From Paracoccus alcaliphilus (GTDB lineage Bacteria > Pseudomonadota > Alphaproteobacteria > Rhodobacterales > Rhodobacteraceae), in contig NZ_CP067124.1 of NCBI RefSeq assembly GCF_028553725.1, positions 1,932,001-1,996,000 on the forward strand: a DNA stretch of 64,000 bases, written 5' to 3'. Both the position numbers and the translations under genes were made by a program. Shown here piece after piece: positions 1-8,616 of the stretch; the first letter of the stretch is position 1; every line of letters starts with the position of its first letter. The notes below the pieces were generated by a model, which saw nothing but the letters and a program-made list of their open reading frames with translations, had not been told where the DNA came from and searched no databases.

Positions 1-2
1 TT

Positions 3-1058
3 CCGGTGCTGATCGTCGATTCCCGCGCAAGGATGATCGGCGCCAACAGCGCCGCGCGGGCGATGTTCGGCGACGATCTGCTGGATCGACCCTTTGTCAC
101 CGTCCTGCGTCAGCCCGCCGTTGTGCAGGCCGTGGACTGGGTGCTGAAGCCGGGTCAATATCCCGCGCCGACCCCCGATCCCGCGCTGCCGACCCCGGCC
201 GAAGGCGCGGTGCGGCTGCGCACGGTGATCGGAGCCGACGGGCGCGATCTGGCGGTCGAGGTGACGGTTTCTCCCTTGCCTGACAAGCTGGCGGGGGGCG
301 CGATGATCGTGTTGCAGGACCGCACCGCGGACGAACAGGCCGAACAGATGCGCCGCGATTTCGTCGCCAATGTCAGCCACGAGTTGCGCACGCCGCTGAC
401 CGCCATGACCGGCTTTATCGAGACCCTGCGTGGCCCGGCCCGCAATGACAGCGCCGCGCGCGACCGCTTTCTGGACATCATGGAGCGCGAGGCCGCCCGG
501 ATGAACCGGCTGATCCACGATCTGCTGTCGCTGACCCGGGTGCAGTCCGATGAACGCCGCCGCCCCGCGACCATGGTGGACCTGCCGCTGTTGCTGCGCG
601 GCGTGGTGGCCACGATGTCACCCGCCGCCAGTGCCGCCGGGGTGCGGATCGAGACGCAGGACATCGACGGCAGCCAGCGCCTGCCTGCCGATCCCGACCA
701 ACTGGTGCAGGTGTTCCAGAACCTGATCGAGAACGCGGTGAAATACGGTGGCTCGGGCGGGGTGGTGCGGGTCACCATGTCCCGCATCGACCACGAGCCG
801 TTGCTGCGCGGCCCCGGCTGGGCGGTCGATGTCGAGGATCAGGGCGAGGGGGTCGATGAAATGCACCTGCCGCGCCTGACCGAGCGTTTCTATCGCGTCG
901 ATACCCATCGTGCGCGGGCGCAGGGCGGCACCGGGCTGGGGCTGGCCATCGTCAAGCACATCATCAACCGCCATCGCGGCAGGCTGAAGATCGAAAGCCG
1001 CAAGGGGCAGGGCAGTCGCTTCACCGTGATCCTGCCCGAGACGCTGACGCGGGGGTGA
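3..1058 (+). CDS. phoR: PhoR-type sensor histidine kinase (5' end outside window)
   Basis: Membrane sensor kinase of the phosphate-limitation two-component system; it autophosphorylates on His and passes the phosphate to PhoB. About 351 codons are visible. The frame is open to the window edge, so the N-terminal membrane segments are missing; the GTG at 6 is probably internal. Counting from that GTG, a PAS domain covers about 1-95. The HisKA motif FVANVSHELRTPLTAM carries the phospho-acceptor His near 125. The ATPase domain follows with N-box NLIENAVKYGG, G1 DQGEGV and G2 GGTGLGLAIVKHI. The HisKA sequence and PAS arrangement fit PhoR best, but no pst or phoB gene follows; rpiA does. The kinase class is certain, the PhoR assignment good. 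Confidence 0.85.
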   Translation, partial: PVLIVDSRARMIGANSAARAMFGDDLLDRPFVTVLRQPAVVQAVDWVLKPGQYPAPTPDPALPTPAEGAVRLRTVIGADGRDLAVEVTVSPLPDKLAGGAMIVLQDRTADEQAEQMRRDFVANVSHELRTPLTAMTGFIETLRGPARNDSAARDRFLDIMEREAARMNRLIHDLLSLTRVQSDERRRPATMVDLPLLLRGVVATMSPAASAAGVRIETQDIDGSQRLPADPDQLVQVFQNLIENAVKYGGSGGVVRVTMSRIDHEPLLRGPGWAVDVEDQGEGVDEMHLPRLTERFYRVDTHRARAQGGTGLGLAIVKHIINRHRGRLKIESRKGQGSRFTVILPETLTRG

Positions 1059-1145
1059 CCCGTGACCCGGTTGCGCGCATCTGGCCCTCGCCCTTGCCGG
1101 ATGCTTCCCCTATAAATCCCTCGACCCGAGGAACTGGAGGTGCCC

Positions 1146-1904
1146 ATGACGACATCATCGCAACCCGATCCCGCCAAGCTGGCTGCATCCCGCGCGGCTG
1201 TGGCACTGGTTCAGGACGGCATGAAGCTGGGGCTTGGCACCGGCTCGACCGCGTCGATCATGGTCGAGGTGCTGGCCGAGAGGGCAAGGACCGAAGGTCT
1301 GTCGCTGCGTTGCGCCGCGACCTCGAAGGCGACGGCGGAACTGGCCGCGCGGCTGGGGCTGCGGGTCGAAAGCCTTGACGATATCGGCTGGCTGGACCTG
1401 ACCATCGACGGCGCCGACGAGGTCGATCCCGACCTGAGCCTGATCAAGGGCGGCGGTGGCGCGCATCTGCGCGAAAAGATCGTCGCCCGCGCCAGCGACC
1501 GGATGGTGGTGATCGCCGATCCGGGCAAGGTGGTGGACCGGCTGGGCGCCTTTCATTTGCCGGTCGAGGTCGTGCCCTTCGGCTTTGACGCGACGCGGGT
1601 GCTGATCCAGCGCGCGCTGGACGGGCTGGATCTGGCGGATCGTCCGGTCCTGCAACGGATGCGGGGTGATGCGCCCTTCGTGACCGATGAGGGGAATTTC
1701 ATCCTCGATCTGTCGCTGGAGGTGATCCCGGACGCGCCCGCGCTGGCCCGCGCCCTGTCGGCGATTCCGGGCGTGGTCGAGCATGGCTTGTTTCTGGGCA
1801 TCTGCGATCTGGCCATCATCGGGCGTCCCGATGGCAGCGTGGCCGAACTGCGCCGCCCCGAAGAAGGCGAAGTGCCGGTCGCGGACGAGGATACCGCGCC
1901 ATGA
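1146..1904 (+). CDS. rpiA: Ribose-5-phosphate isomerase A
   Basis: Interconverts ribose-5-phosphate and ribulose-5-phosphate in the cytoplasmic pentose phosphate pathway. The 252-residue protein is slightly longer than the usual ~220-230. Family motifs are present in order: LGTGSTASIMVEVL near the N-terminus (phosphate binding), TIDGADEVD (catalytic acidic residues), and KGGGGAHLREKIVA with the catalytic Lys. ATG 1146 is chosen over an in-frame GTG at 1140 because GGAGG at 1136-1140 lies 5 bases before the ATG and overlaps the GTG. The stop overlaps the start of gor (ATGA), so the two genes are translationally coupled. A TATAAA sequence at 1111-1116 may be a -10 element, but I see no clear -35. 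Confidence 0.96.
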   Translation: MTTSSQPDPAKLAASRAAVALVQDGMKLGLGTGSTASIMVEVLAERARTEGLSLRCAATSKATAELAARLGLRVESLDDIGWLDLTIDGADEVDPDLSLIKGGGGAHLREKIVARASDRMVVIADPGKVVDRLGAFHLPVEVVPFGFDATRVLIQRALDGLDLADRPVLQRMRGDAPFVTDEGNFILDLSLEVIPDAPALARALSAIPGVVEHGLFLGICDLAIIGRPDGSVAELRRPEEGEVPVADEDTAP

Positions 1905-3289
1905 GCTTCGACTATGACCTGTTCGTGATCGGCGGCGGTTCGGGCGGGGTTCGGGCGGCGCGGATCGCGGCGTCCCAATACGGTGCGCGGGTCGGTCTGG
2001 CCGAGGAAAGCCGCATGGGCGGCACCTGCGTCATTCGTGGCTGCGTGCCCAAGAAGCTGATGATCTTTGCCGCCTCCGCCCCCGGCATGGCCGAGGAGAT
2101 GCGCGGCTATGGCTGGCAGGGGGCCGCGACGGGACTGTTCGACTGGGAGGTGTTCCGCCAGAAGCTGGATGCCGAACTGGTGCGGCTTGAGACGATCTAT
2201 GCCTCGGGGCTGGAAAAGGCCGGTGTCACGATCCACAAATGCCGCGCCCGGCTGGCCGATCACCACACGGTCGAGCTGGCGGACGGCGCCCGCGTGACCG
2301 CCCGCCATATCCTGATCGCCGTGGGCGGACGCCCTGCGAAACCGGGCATCCCGGGCGAGGATCTGGGCCTGATCTCGGACGATCTGTTCCTGATGGAGCA
2401 GCTGCCGCGCCGCGCGCTGCTGGTCGGCGGCGGCTTCATCGCCTGTGAATTCGCCACCATCCTGAACGGGCTGGGGGTGGGCACGGTGCAGGCCTATCGC
2501 GGCGATGCGGTGCTGCGCGGCTTTGACCGCGAGGCGCGCGATCTGGCAACCCTGCAACTGTCCACCTGCGGCGTCGATCTGCGCCTTGGCGTCAGCCCGA
2601 CGCGGCTGGAACGGCAGGGCGACCGGGTGCTGGCGCATTTCGACGACGGTGCCAGCGAGGAATTCGACGCGGTGTTCTTCGCCACCGGCCGCAAGCCCTA
2701 TACCGGCGATCTGGGGCTGGAAAATACCGGCGTCCGGCTGGGCAAGGGCGGCGCGATCGAGGTTGACGAATGGTCGCAGACGGCGGTTCCCTCGATCTTC
2801 GCGGTGGGCGATGTCACCGACCGGGTGAACCTGACCCCGGTCGCGATCCGCGAGGGCCACAGCTTTGCCGACACGATCTTCGGGGCGAAACCGCGCAAGG
2901 TCCGTCACGATCCGGTGGCCAGCGCCGTCTATATGCGCCCGCACGAGCTGGGCAGCATCGGCCTGACCGAGGAACAGGCGGCGGAACGCGGACCCGTCGA
3001 TGTCTATTCCGCGCAGTTCCGGCCGATGCAGTCGATGTTCGCGGGCTCGGACGCGAAGGTGCTGATGAAGCTGCTGGTCGATCCCAGCGACGACCGGGTG
3101 CTGGGCTGCCACATCTTCGGCCCCTCGGCCGGAGAGATGATCCAGCTGGCCGCGATCCCGATCACGATGGGTTGCACCAAGGCCGATTTCGACGCCACAA
3201 TGGCGGTGCATCCGACCATCGCCGAGGAACTGGTCACCATGCGGTCTCGGTCCCGGCGGATCGGCGAAAACGGCGGAAATGATGGCTGA
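1901..3289 (+). CDS. gor: Glutathione-disulfide reductase
   Basis: Cytoplasmic FAD enzyme that reduces glutathione disulfide with NADPH. At 462 residues it has normal family length. The N-terminal FAD motif GGGSGGVRAARIA begins near residue 11. The redox-active disulfide is C43/C48 in GGTCVIRGCVPKK. The NADPH-binding fold carries GGGFIACEFA, and FAVGDVTDR marks the second FAD contact. The C-terminal dimer-interface His-Glu pair is in VHPTIAEE. CVIRGCVPKK and the absence of a lipoyl or mercuric signature favour glutathione reductase over other pyridine disulfide oxidoreductases. It overlaps rpiA by 4 bases. Coupling to rpiA makes sense because the pentose phosphate pathway supplies NADPH. gshB is also in this window (30014-30955). 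Confidence 0.95.
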   Translation: MSFDYDLFVIGGGSGGVRAARIAASQYGARVGLAEESRMGGTCVIRGCVPKKLMIFAASAPGMAEEMRGYGWQGAATGLFDWEVFRQKLDAELVRLETIYASGLEKAGVTIHKCRARLADHHTVELADGARVTARHILIAVGGRPAKPGIPGEDLGLISDDLFLMEQLPRRALLVGGGFIACEFATILNGLGVGTVQAYRGDAVLRGFDREARDLATLQLSTCGVDLRLGVSPTRLERQGDRVLAHFDDGASEEFDAVFFATGRKPYTGDLGLENTGVRLGKGGAIEVDEWSQTAVPSIFAVGDVTDRVNLTPVAIREGHSFADTIFGAKPRKVRHDPVASAVYMRPHELGSIGLTEEQAAERGPVDVYSAQFRPMQSMFAGSDAKVLMKLLVDPSDDRVLGCHIFGPSAGEMIQLAAIPITMGCTKADFDATMAVHPTIAEELVTMRSRSRRIGENGGNDG

Positions 3290-3337
3290 TCGGGGCGGGC
3301 GCGTCCCTGCGCCGCATCCGCCAGCCATGCAATAGAG

Positions 3338-3378
3338 GCAAACCGGGGTTGACTTTCCGGTCATCGACCCCAGTTTGC
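3338..3378 (+). promoter_or_regulatory. Strong hairpin in the hflK leader
   Basis: GCAAAC (3338-3343) pairs with GTTTGC (3373-3378). After one mismatch, GGGGTTGA (3345-3352) pairs with TCGACCCC (3364-3371, one G-U), leaving an 11-base loop. No T-run follows, so it looks more like a structured leader or operator than a terminator. It ends about 37 bases before hflK. Confidence 0.5.
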
Positions 3379-3415
3379 AGGCAACGGAAATCACACGCGA
3401 AAGAAGGTCGAGCAT

Positions 3416-4612
3416 ATGGCAAATCAAGGCCCTTGGGGCGGCGGAGGCAATGGCGGCGGTGGTGACGACGACCGCGACAAACGTCCGGCGAACCGACCTT
3501 GGGACAATCAGCAGCCGCCAAAGGGGCCACGCAAGCCGGGGCAGGGCGATCAGCAGATGCCCGAAATCGAAGAGCTGATGAAGAAGGGGCAAGAGCGTCT
3601 GCGCGTCCTGATGGGCGGGCGTGGCGGCGGCGGTGGTGGCGGGCGCGGTGGTGGCCGCGATCCCTCGGGTCCGGGTTTCGGCCTTAACCGCAACACGCTG
3701 GTCATTGCCGGTCTGGTGGCGGTCGGGCTGTGGGCCTTCAGCAGCTTCTATCGCGTGCAGACCAACGAAAAGAGCGTCGAGTTCCTGTTCGGCCGCGCCG
3801 TCGCCGTGGGGACCGAGGGTCTGAACTTTGCCCCCTGGCCCTTCGTCACGGCCGAGGTGGTGCAGGTCACCAACGAACGTGTGACCGAGATCGGCACCGG
3901 CCGGGCCGGGCCGATGGACAGCGGGCTGATGCTGACCCGCGACCAGAATATCGTGGATATGGAATATCAGGTGGTCTGGAACATCACCGACCCCGAAAAA
4001 TACCTGTTCAACCTGGCCGATCCGGGCGACACGATCCGCGCCGTATCTGAATCGGCCATGCGCGACATCATCGCGCGCTCCGAACTGGCGCCGATCCTGA
4101 ACCGCGATCGCGGCACCATCGCCAGCGACCTTCAGGACGCGGTGCAGCGCACGCTGGATGCCTATCAATCGGGGATCAGCGTGGTCCGGGTGAACCTTGA
4201 CCGCGCCGACCCGCCCTCTGAGGTGATCGACAGCTTCCGCGAGGTTCAGGCCGCGCAGCAGGAACGCGACCGGCTTGAGAAAGAGGCCGACGCCTATGCC
4301 AACCGGGTTCTGGCCAGCGCCCGCGGTGAAGCCGCCGCGATGCTGGAACAGGCCGAGGGCTATCGCGCCCAGGCGGTCAACAGCGCCCAGGGTGAGGCGT
4401 CGCGCTTCAACTCGGTCTATGAGGAATATGTCAAGGCGCCGGAAGTGACCCGCCGCCGCATGTATCTGGAAACGATGGAGAAGGTTCTGGGAGACGTGGA
4501 CAAGGTCATCCTGACCGAGCAGGGCGAGAATTCGAATATCGTGCCCTATCTGCCGCTTGACCAATTGCGCCGTCAGCCGCCGCAATCCGGCAATGAAGGA
4601 GGGTCGAACTGA
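3416..4612 (+). CDS. hflK: FtsH-associated membrane protein HflK
   Basis: SPFH-family subunit of the HflKC complex, which surrounds the FtsH protease in the inner membrane and limits its access to membrane substrates. The 398-residue protein starts with a Gly/Pro-rich cytoplasmic tail (about 1-85, with runs such as GGRGGGGGGGRGGG). One transmembrane segment follows at about 92-112 (LVIAGLVAVGLWAFSSFYRV), then the periplasmic SPFH/band-7 domain and a long helical region rich in Ala, Glu and Arg. The gene ends in TGATG, sharing one base with the hflC start, which is the normal hflK-hflC order. The 126-base leader holds a strong hairpin. Start ATG 3416 is preceded by AGAAGG. Confidence 0.96.
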   Translation: MANQGPWGGGGNGGGGDDDRDKRPANRPWDNQQPPKGPRKPGQGDQQMPEIEELMKKGQERLRVLMGGRGGGGGGGRGGGRDPSGPGFGLNRNTLVIAGLVAVGLWAFSSFYRVQTNEKSVEFLFGRAVAVGTEGLNFAPWPFVTAEVVQVTNERVTEIGTGRAGPMDSGLMLTRDQNIVDMEYQVVWNITDPEKYLFNLADPGDTIRAVSESAMRDIIARSELAPILNRDRGTIASDLQDAVQRTLDAYQSGISVVRVNLDRADPPSEVIDSFREVQAAQQERDRLEKEADAYANRVLASARGEAAAMLEQAEGYRAQAVNSAQGEASRFNSVYEEYVKAPEVTRRRMYLETMEKVLGDVDKVILTEQGENSNIVPYLPLDQLRRQPPQSGNEGGSN

Positions 4613-5868
4613 TGGCCCCGCGCAGAAGAATCCCCCTGTCCACCCTGTTGATCCCGGCGCTGGTCGTGGTCGGCGTTCTGGCGGCATCGTCGCTCTATAT
4701 CGTGGATGAACGCGAAAAGGCGCTGGTGCTGCGCATCGGTCGTGTCGTGTCGGTGCAGGAAGAACCGGGACTGGGCGTCAAGGTGCCGTTCCTTGACAAT
4801 GTCGAGAAATTCGACGGCCGCATCCTTGGCCTGCCGACGACGCCGCTGGAGGTCACGCCGCTGGATGACCGCCGTCTGGTCGTCGATGCCTTTGCCCGCT
4901 GGCGCATCGTCGATGTGGTCCGCTTCCGTCAGGCGGTTGGCCCGAACGGCATTCAAGGCGCGCATGGCCGGCTGGAACCCATCGTCCGCAACGCCATCCG
5001 CGAGGTTCTGGGTACCGTTCCTTCGACGCAGGTGCTGTCGGATGACCGGACCGCGCTGATGAACCAGATCCGCGACGAGGCGCGCAACAACTCGGCCGGG
5101 CTGGGGGTCGAGATCATCGACGTGCGCCTGACCCGCACCGACCTGCCCGAGCAGAACCTGACCGCGACCTATGCGCGGATGCGGGCCGAACGGCAGCGCG
5201 AGGCCGCCGACGAGATCGCCCGTGGTGGCGAGGCCGCGCAGCGTGTCCGCGCCGCCGCCGACCGGACCGTGGTCGAACTGACCTCGGAAGCGACGAAACG
5301 GTCCGAGGTGATCCGCGGTGAGGCCGATGCGCAGCGGAACGCGATCTATGCCGATGCCTTTGGCCGCGATCCGGAATTCTTCGCCTTCACCCGCTCGATG
5401 ACGTCATACGAACGGGCGCTGCGGGGCGAGAACAGCTCGATGGTCATCAGCCCGGATGGCGAGTTCTTCACCTATCTGCGCGATGATGGCGGCAGCCGCG
5501 CGACCCCGGCCTCCGAGCCGGTGCCGCCGGGCAACCGCGCGTCGTCCATCGTGCCCGAAGCAAGGACAGAGACCGAGGATGATGACGACGATCTGGTGAC
5601 GCCGACCGTCACCGACCGCGAGGGCAACCCGCTTGGCGAATCCGCCGGGGTCAGGCTGACGCCGGTGCCGGAAAATCTGGTGACGCCGCCGCAAACGCCC
5701 TCCGCCGCAGTCCCGCCCGCCGAGGCCGAGAACGGCGCGGATGAAGCCGCGCCCGCCGCCGACCCCGAAGCGGATCCGGTGCCAGAGGCCGAGCCCGAAC
5801 CGGATCCCGAACCCGCGCCTGCAGATGCGCCGGACGAGGCCGCTGAGGGTGCGGAACAGACCAACTGA
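4612..5868 (+). CDS. hflC: HflC subunit with long acidic C-terminal tail
   Basis: Partner of HflK in the FtsH-modulating membrane complex. A single N-terminal membrane anchor (about 8-28, LSTLLIPALVVVGVLAASSLY) is followed by the SPFH domain (DEREKALVLRIGRVV) and a coiled-coil region (EAADEIARGGEAAQRVRAAADRTV, given here only as its location around 190-225). The protein has 418 residues, against about 290-330 for most HflC. The extra ~110 residues at the C-terminus are low complexity, with an acidic patch EDDDDDL and Pro-Glu-Ala-Asp repeats such as PEAEPEPDPEP. The tail should be periplasmic. Its role is unknown. Start and stop are coupled with hflK, and a terminator follows. Confidence 0.95.
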   Translation: MAPRRRIPLSTLLIPALVVVGVLAASSLYIVDEREKALVLRIGRVVSVQEEPGLGVKVPFLDNVEKFDGRILGLPTTPLEVTPLDDRRLVVDAFARWRIVDVVRFRQAVGPNGIQGAHGRLEPIVRNAIREVLGTVPSTQVLSDDRTALMNQIRDEARNNSAGLGVEIIDVRLTRTDLPEQNLTATYARMRAERQREAADEIARGGEAAQRVRAAADRTVVELTSEATKRSEVIRGEADAQRNAIYADAFGRDPEFFAFTRSMTSYERALRGENSSMVISPDGEFFTYLRDDGGSRATPASEPVPPGNRASSIVPEARTETEDDDDDLVTPTVTDREGNPLGESAGVRLTPVPENLVTPPQTPSAAVPPAEAENGADEAAPAADPEADPVPEAEPEPDPEPAPADAPDEAAEGAEQTN

Positions 5869-5880
5869 AACCAGAAAGGC

Positions 5881-5908
5881 GGGCGGAGGTGGTGATCTCC
5901 GCCCGTTC
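5881..5908 (+). terminator. Terminator after hflKC
   Basis: GGGCGGAG (5881-5888) and CTCCGCCC (5897-5904) form a perfect 8-bp stem with an 8-base loop, 12 bases after the hflC stop. The T-run is poor (GTTCT), so termination may be partial or Rho-assisted. Confidence 0.6.
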
Positions 5909-6078
5909 TGCATCAAGGTCCTGCCGCGAAAAGTGCGGCTGCAATGAAAATCACGATCACTTCATCTTCCGCGAGCGTGGTTTATTTGTAACATCGACCT
6001 ATATCCGTTTTGATCGGCGCGTCCCGGCGGCACAATATCGGTCGCAAAGGATCATCCCGACAGATGAGGACACCACGA

Positions 6079-7638
6079 ATGAAAACGCTTTCCCCCCGGC
6101 ATCTTCTGACGGCCTCGGCCGTTGCCCTGACACTGGGCCTGGGCTTTGCGGGTGCGCAACTGGCCGCCCAGGACATCTCGCCCGAGGCCAGCCAGCAGGC
6201 GCAGGAAGCGGCGAACAACAACGAACCGCTTGGCGCGCGCAATGGCGAAGCCCAGCAGGTCATGCCCAACAGCTTTGCCGATCTGGTCGAGCAGGTGGCC
6301 CCCGCCGTGGTCAACATCACCACCACCGCCGTCGTTTCGCAGCCGACCAACGGGCCGATGTTCCCCGAGGGCAGCCCGTTTTCGGACCTGTTCCGCGAAT
6401 TCGGCTTTCCCGGCATGCCCGGACCGGGGCAGCAGGCGCCGGGCGGGCGCGGCATGCCGCCGCAACGCTCGAACGCGCTGGGATCGGGTTTCGTGATCTC
6501 GGCCGACGGGTTCATCGTCACCAACAACCACGTCATCGACGGCGCGGACGAGATCGAGATCGAGTTCTATTCCGGCAAGCGCCTGCCCGCCACCGTTGTG
6601 GGCCGCGACCCGAATACAGATGTCGCGCTGCTGAAGGTCGAGGGCGACGAGGCGCTGCCCTTCCTTGAATTCGGCGATTCCGATGCCGCGCGGGTGGGCG
6701 ACTGGGTGCTGGCGCTGGGGAACCCGCTGGGGCAGGGCTTCTCGGCCAGTTCCGGCATCATCTCGGCCCGCAACCGCGAATTGTCGGGCACCTATGACGA
6801 TTATCTGCAAACGGACGCGGCGATCAACCGGGGCAACTCTGGCGGGCCGCTGTTCAACCTTGAGGGCGAGGTGATCGGGGTGAATACCGCGATCCTGTCG
6901 CCCAATGGCGGCTCGATCGGGATCGGTTTCTCGATGGCGTCGAATGTCGTCTCGTCGGTGATCCACCAGTTGCAGGAATATGGCGAGACCCGGCGCGGCT
7001 GGTTGGGCGTCAAGATCCAGGACGTTACCCCCGACATGGCCGAGGCGCTTGGCCTGTCCACCGAACACGGCGCGATGGTCACCGATGTGCCCGACGGCCC
7101 GGCCAAGGATGCCGGGATGCGCGCGGGCGATGTCATCACCAGCTTTGACGGTGGCGACGTTCAGGATACCCGCAGCCTTGTGCGCCGCGTGGCCGAAGCC
7201 CCTGCCGGAGAGGCGGTCGATGTCGTGGTCATGCGCGAGGGCAATCCCGAGACGCTGAGCGTGACGCTGGGGCGCCGTGAACTGGCCGAAGGCACCAGCA
7301 GCGGCGAAGAGGGCGGACCAGCGGACAGCAGCGGCTCGTCCGAGGTTCTGGGCATGTCGCTGGCCCCGCTGACGCCCGAAGTCGCGGCCGAGCTGGGCCT
7401 GTCGCGTGATGCGACCGGGCTGGTCATCAACGAGGTTAATCCCGAAAGCGCCGCCGCCGAGAAGGGGCTGGCACCGGGTGATGTCATCACCGAGATGGGC
7501 CAGCAGCCGGTCGCCACCGTCGCCGATCTGGACAGCCGCATCGACGAGGCGCGCGAGGCGGGCCGCAAATCGGTGCTGGTGCTGATCCGCCGCGCCGGAG
7601 AGCCGCGCTTTGTCGCGCTGCCGGTGGGCGAGGAATAA
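6079..7638 (+). CDS. degP: DegP/HtrA-type periplasmic serine protease
   Basis: Periplasmic protease-chaperone that degrades misfolded envelope proteins. The 519-residue precursor begins with a Sec signal peptide (MKTLSPRHLLTASAVALTLG, cleavage probably after AGAQLAA). The trypsin-like domain has the full triad: His151 in VTNNHVIDG, Asp181 in NTDVALLKV and Ser254 in GNSGGPLFN. Two PDZ domains follow (about 285-375 and 425-515; GWLGVKIQDV, then a second block ending before the stop). A Gly/Pro/Met-rich LA loop lies at about 105-130. ATG 6079 is chosen because GAGGA at 6066-6070 sits 8 bases upstream and it gives a clean signal peptide; in-frame upstream ATGs do not. It could equally be called MucD or DegQ, but the catalytic class is certain. 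Confidence 0.95.
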   Translation: MKTLSPRHLLTASAVALTLGLGFAGAQLAAQDISPEASQQAQEAANNNEPLGARNGEAQQVMPNSFADLVEQVAPAVVNITTTAVVSQPTNGPMFPEGSPFSDLFREFGFPGMPGPGQQAPGGRGMPPQRSNALGSGFVISADGFIVTNNHVIDGADEIEIEFYSGKRLPATVVGRDPNTDVALLKVEGDEALPFLEFGDSDAARVGDWVLALGNPLGQGFSASSGIISARNRELSGTYDDYLQTDAAINRGNSGGPLFNLEGEVIGVNTAILSPNGGSIGIGFSMASNVVSSVIHQLQEYGETRRGWLGVKIQDVTPDMAEALGLSTEHGAMVTDVPDGPAKDAGMRAGDVITSFDGGDVQDTRSLVRRVAEAPAGEAVDVVVMREGNPETLSVTLGRRELAEGTSSGEEGGPADSSGSSEVLGMSLAPLTPEVAAELGLSRDATGLVINEVNPESAAAEKGLAPGDVITEMGQQPVATVADLDSRIDEAREAGRKSVLVLIRRAGEPRFVALPVGEE

Positions 7639-8076
<438 letters not shown>

Positions 8077-8100
8077 GCTGAATTTCAACTTGTTTCATTC

Positions 8101-8128
8101 AGGCGCTGCCCGCGGGCGGCGCCTTTTT
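8101..8128 (+). terminator. Rho-independent terminator after the ferredoxin gene
   Basis: AGGCGCTGCCCG folds onto CGGGCGGCGCCT (one T-G wobble), immediately followed by TTTTT. It lies 24 bases after the ferredoxin stop. Confidence 0.85.
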
Positions 8129-8335
8129 CATGATCTGCGTCCGGCGGGCGACCCATTCATGTAACTTGTACCCGCGTCAACATGCAGCGTCCCGCACGGC
8201 CCGGGATACGCGATATGTGTATGAGGCCTGCAATTTCGACAATCCGGCCATTCCTGACGCAACGTCGCTGCCACGAATCACCATTCAGTTCCGAATCAGT
8301 TTCCGGCGTCGGCGATAGTCCACCAATGGTATACA

Positions 8336-8388
8336 CCCCCTTAGATTGTATTCTATTTCATTCCGTAAATCTAAAGGGGCTTTGCCCC
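8336..8388 (+). promoter_or_regulatory. Two mutually exclusive hairpins (possible attenuator)
   Basis: TTAGATT (8341-8347) pairs perfectly with AATCTAA (8368-8374). With flanking CCCCC (8336-8340) against GGGG (8376-8379) and one bulged A, it makes a long stem. The same GGGG can instead pair with CCCC downstream in GGGGCTTTGCCCC (8376-8388). The two folds compete for one strand, as in attenuators. No T-run follows the second hairpin. Confidence 0.35.
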
Positions 8389-8412
8389 CTCTGACCTATC
8401 CCAAAAGTCAGG

Positions 8413-8441
8413 TTAATTAAACGTTAACTCAAGTTTTAACG
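8413..8441 (+). promoter_or_regulatory. CtrA-like box overlapping a TTAA palindrome
   Basis: TTAA (8413-8416), seven bases, then TTAAC (8424-8428) exactly matches the alphaproteobacterial CtrA consensus TTAA-N7-TTAAC. A second inverted repeat, CGTTAA (8422-8427) and TTAACG (8436-8441), overlaps it. The box lies 189 bases before the start of the ExoY-like gene. Binding by CtrA is inferred from the motif only. Confidence 0.5.
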
Positions 8442-8616
8442 ATGGGCGGAAAGGTGCCGAAGTGCTAATTTCCATTTCATAGAGACGACCCCCGCCCTTC
8501 GATGAAGACAACGCCAGAGATAGGGTATTCAGGCGCGAGAGGCCTGCTGACCTGTGCCAGCAAGTTTCGCCGGGGTGATGAGTGTTATTTTAAGTGGTCT
8601 AAGAAGGGCGGGGGAC

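Larger units (their letters stand above)
8129..8616. other. 488-bp gene-free, AT-rich region upstream of the ExoY-like gene
   Basis: No convincing gene. Short frames here lack family features and good ribosome sites. Base composition is clearly more AT-rich than the flanks, especially at 8325-8480. Recognisable signals are a nested pair of hairpins (8336-8388), a CtrA-like box (8413-8428) and an overlapping palindrome CGTTAA-N8-TTAACG (8422-8441). It reads as an extended regulatory region for the downstream glycan gene. Confidence 0.6.

Noticed and set aside
1140..1145. GTG at 1140 as the start of rpiA
   Set aside because: The GTG overlaps the only ribosome site (GGAGG 1136-1140), whereas ATG 1146 is correctly spaced from it.
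1553..4687. Very long open frame on the minus strand opposite rpiA, gor and hflK
   Set aside because: It spans several confirmed genes on the other strand and has the same reversed-codon composition. It is not a gene.
8130..8394. Two short frames (62 and 70 codons) in the gene-free region before the ExoY-like gene
   Set aside because: No ribosome site, no recognisable motif, unusual composition. They overlap each other and regulatory repeats.
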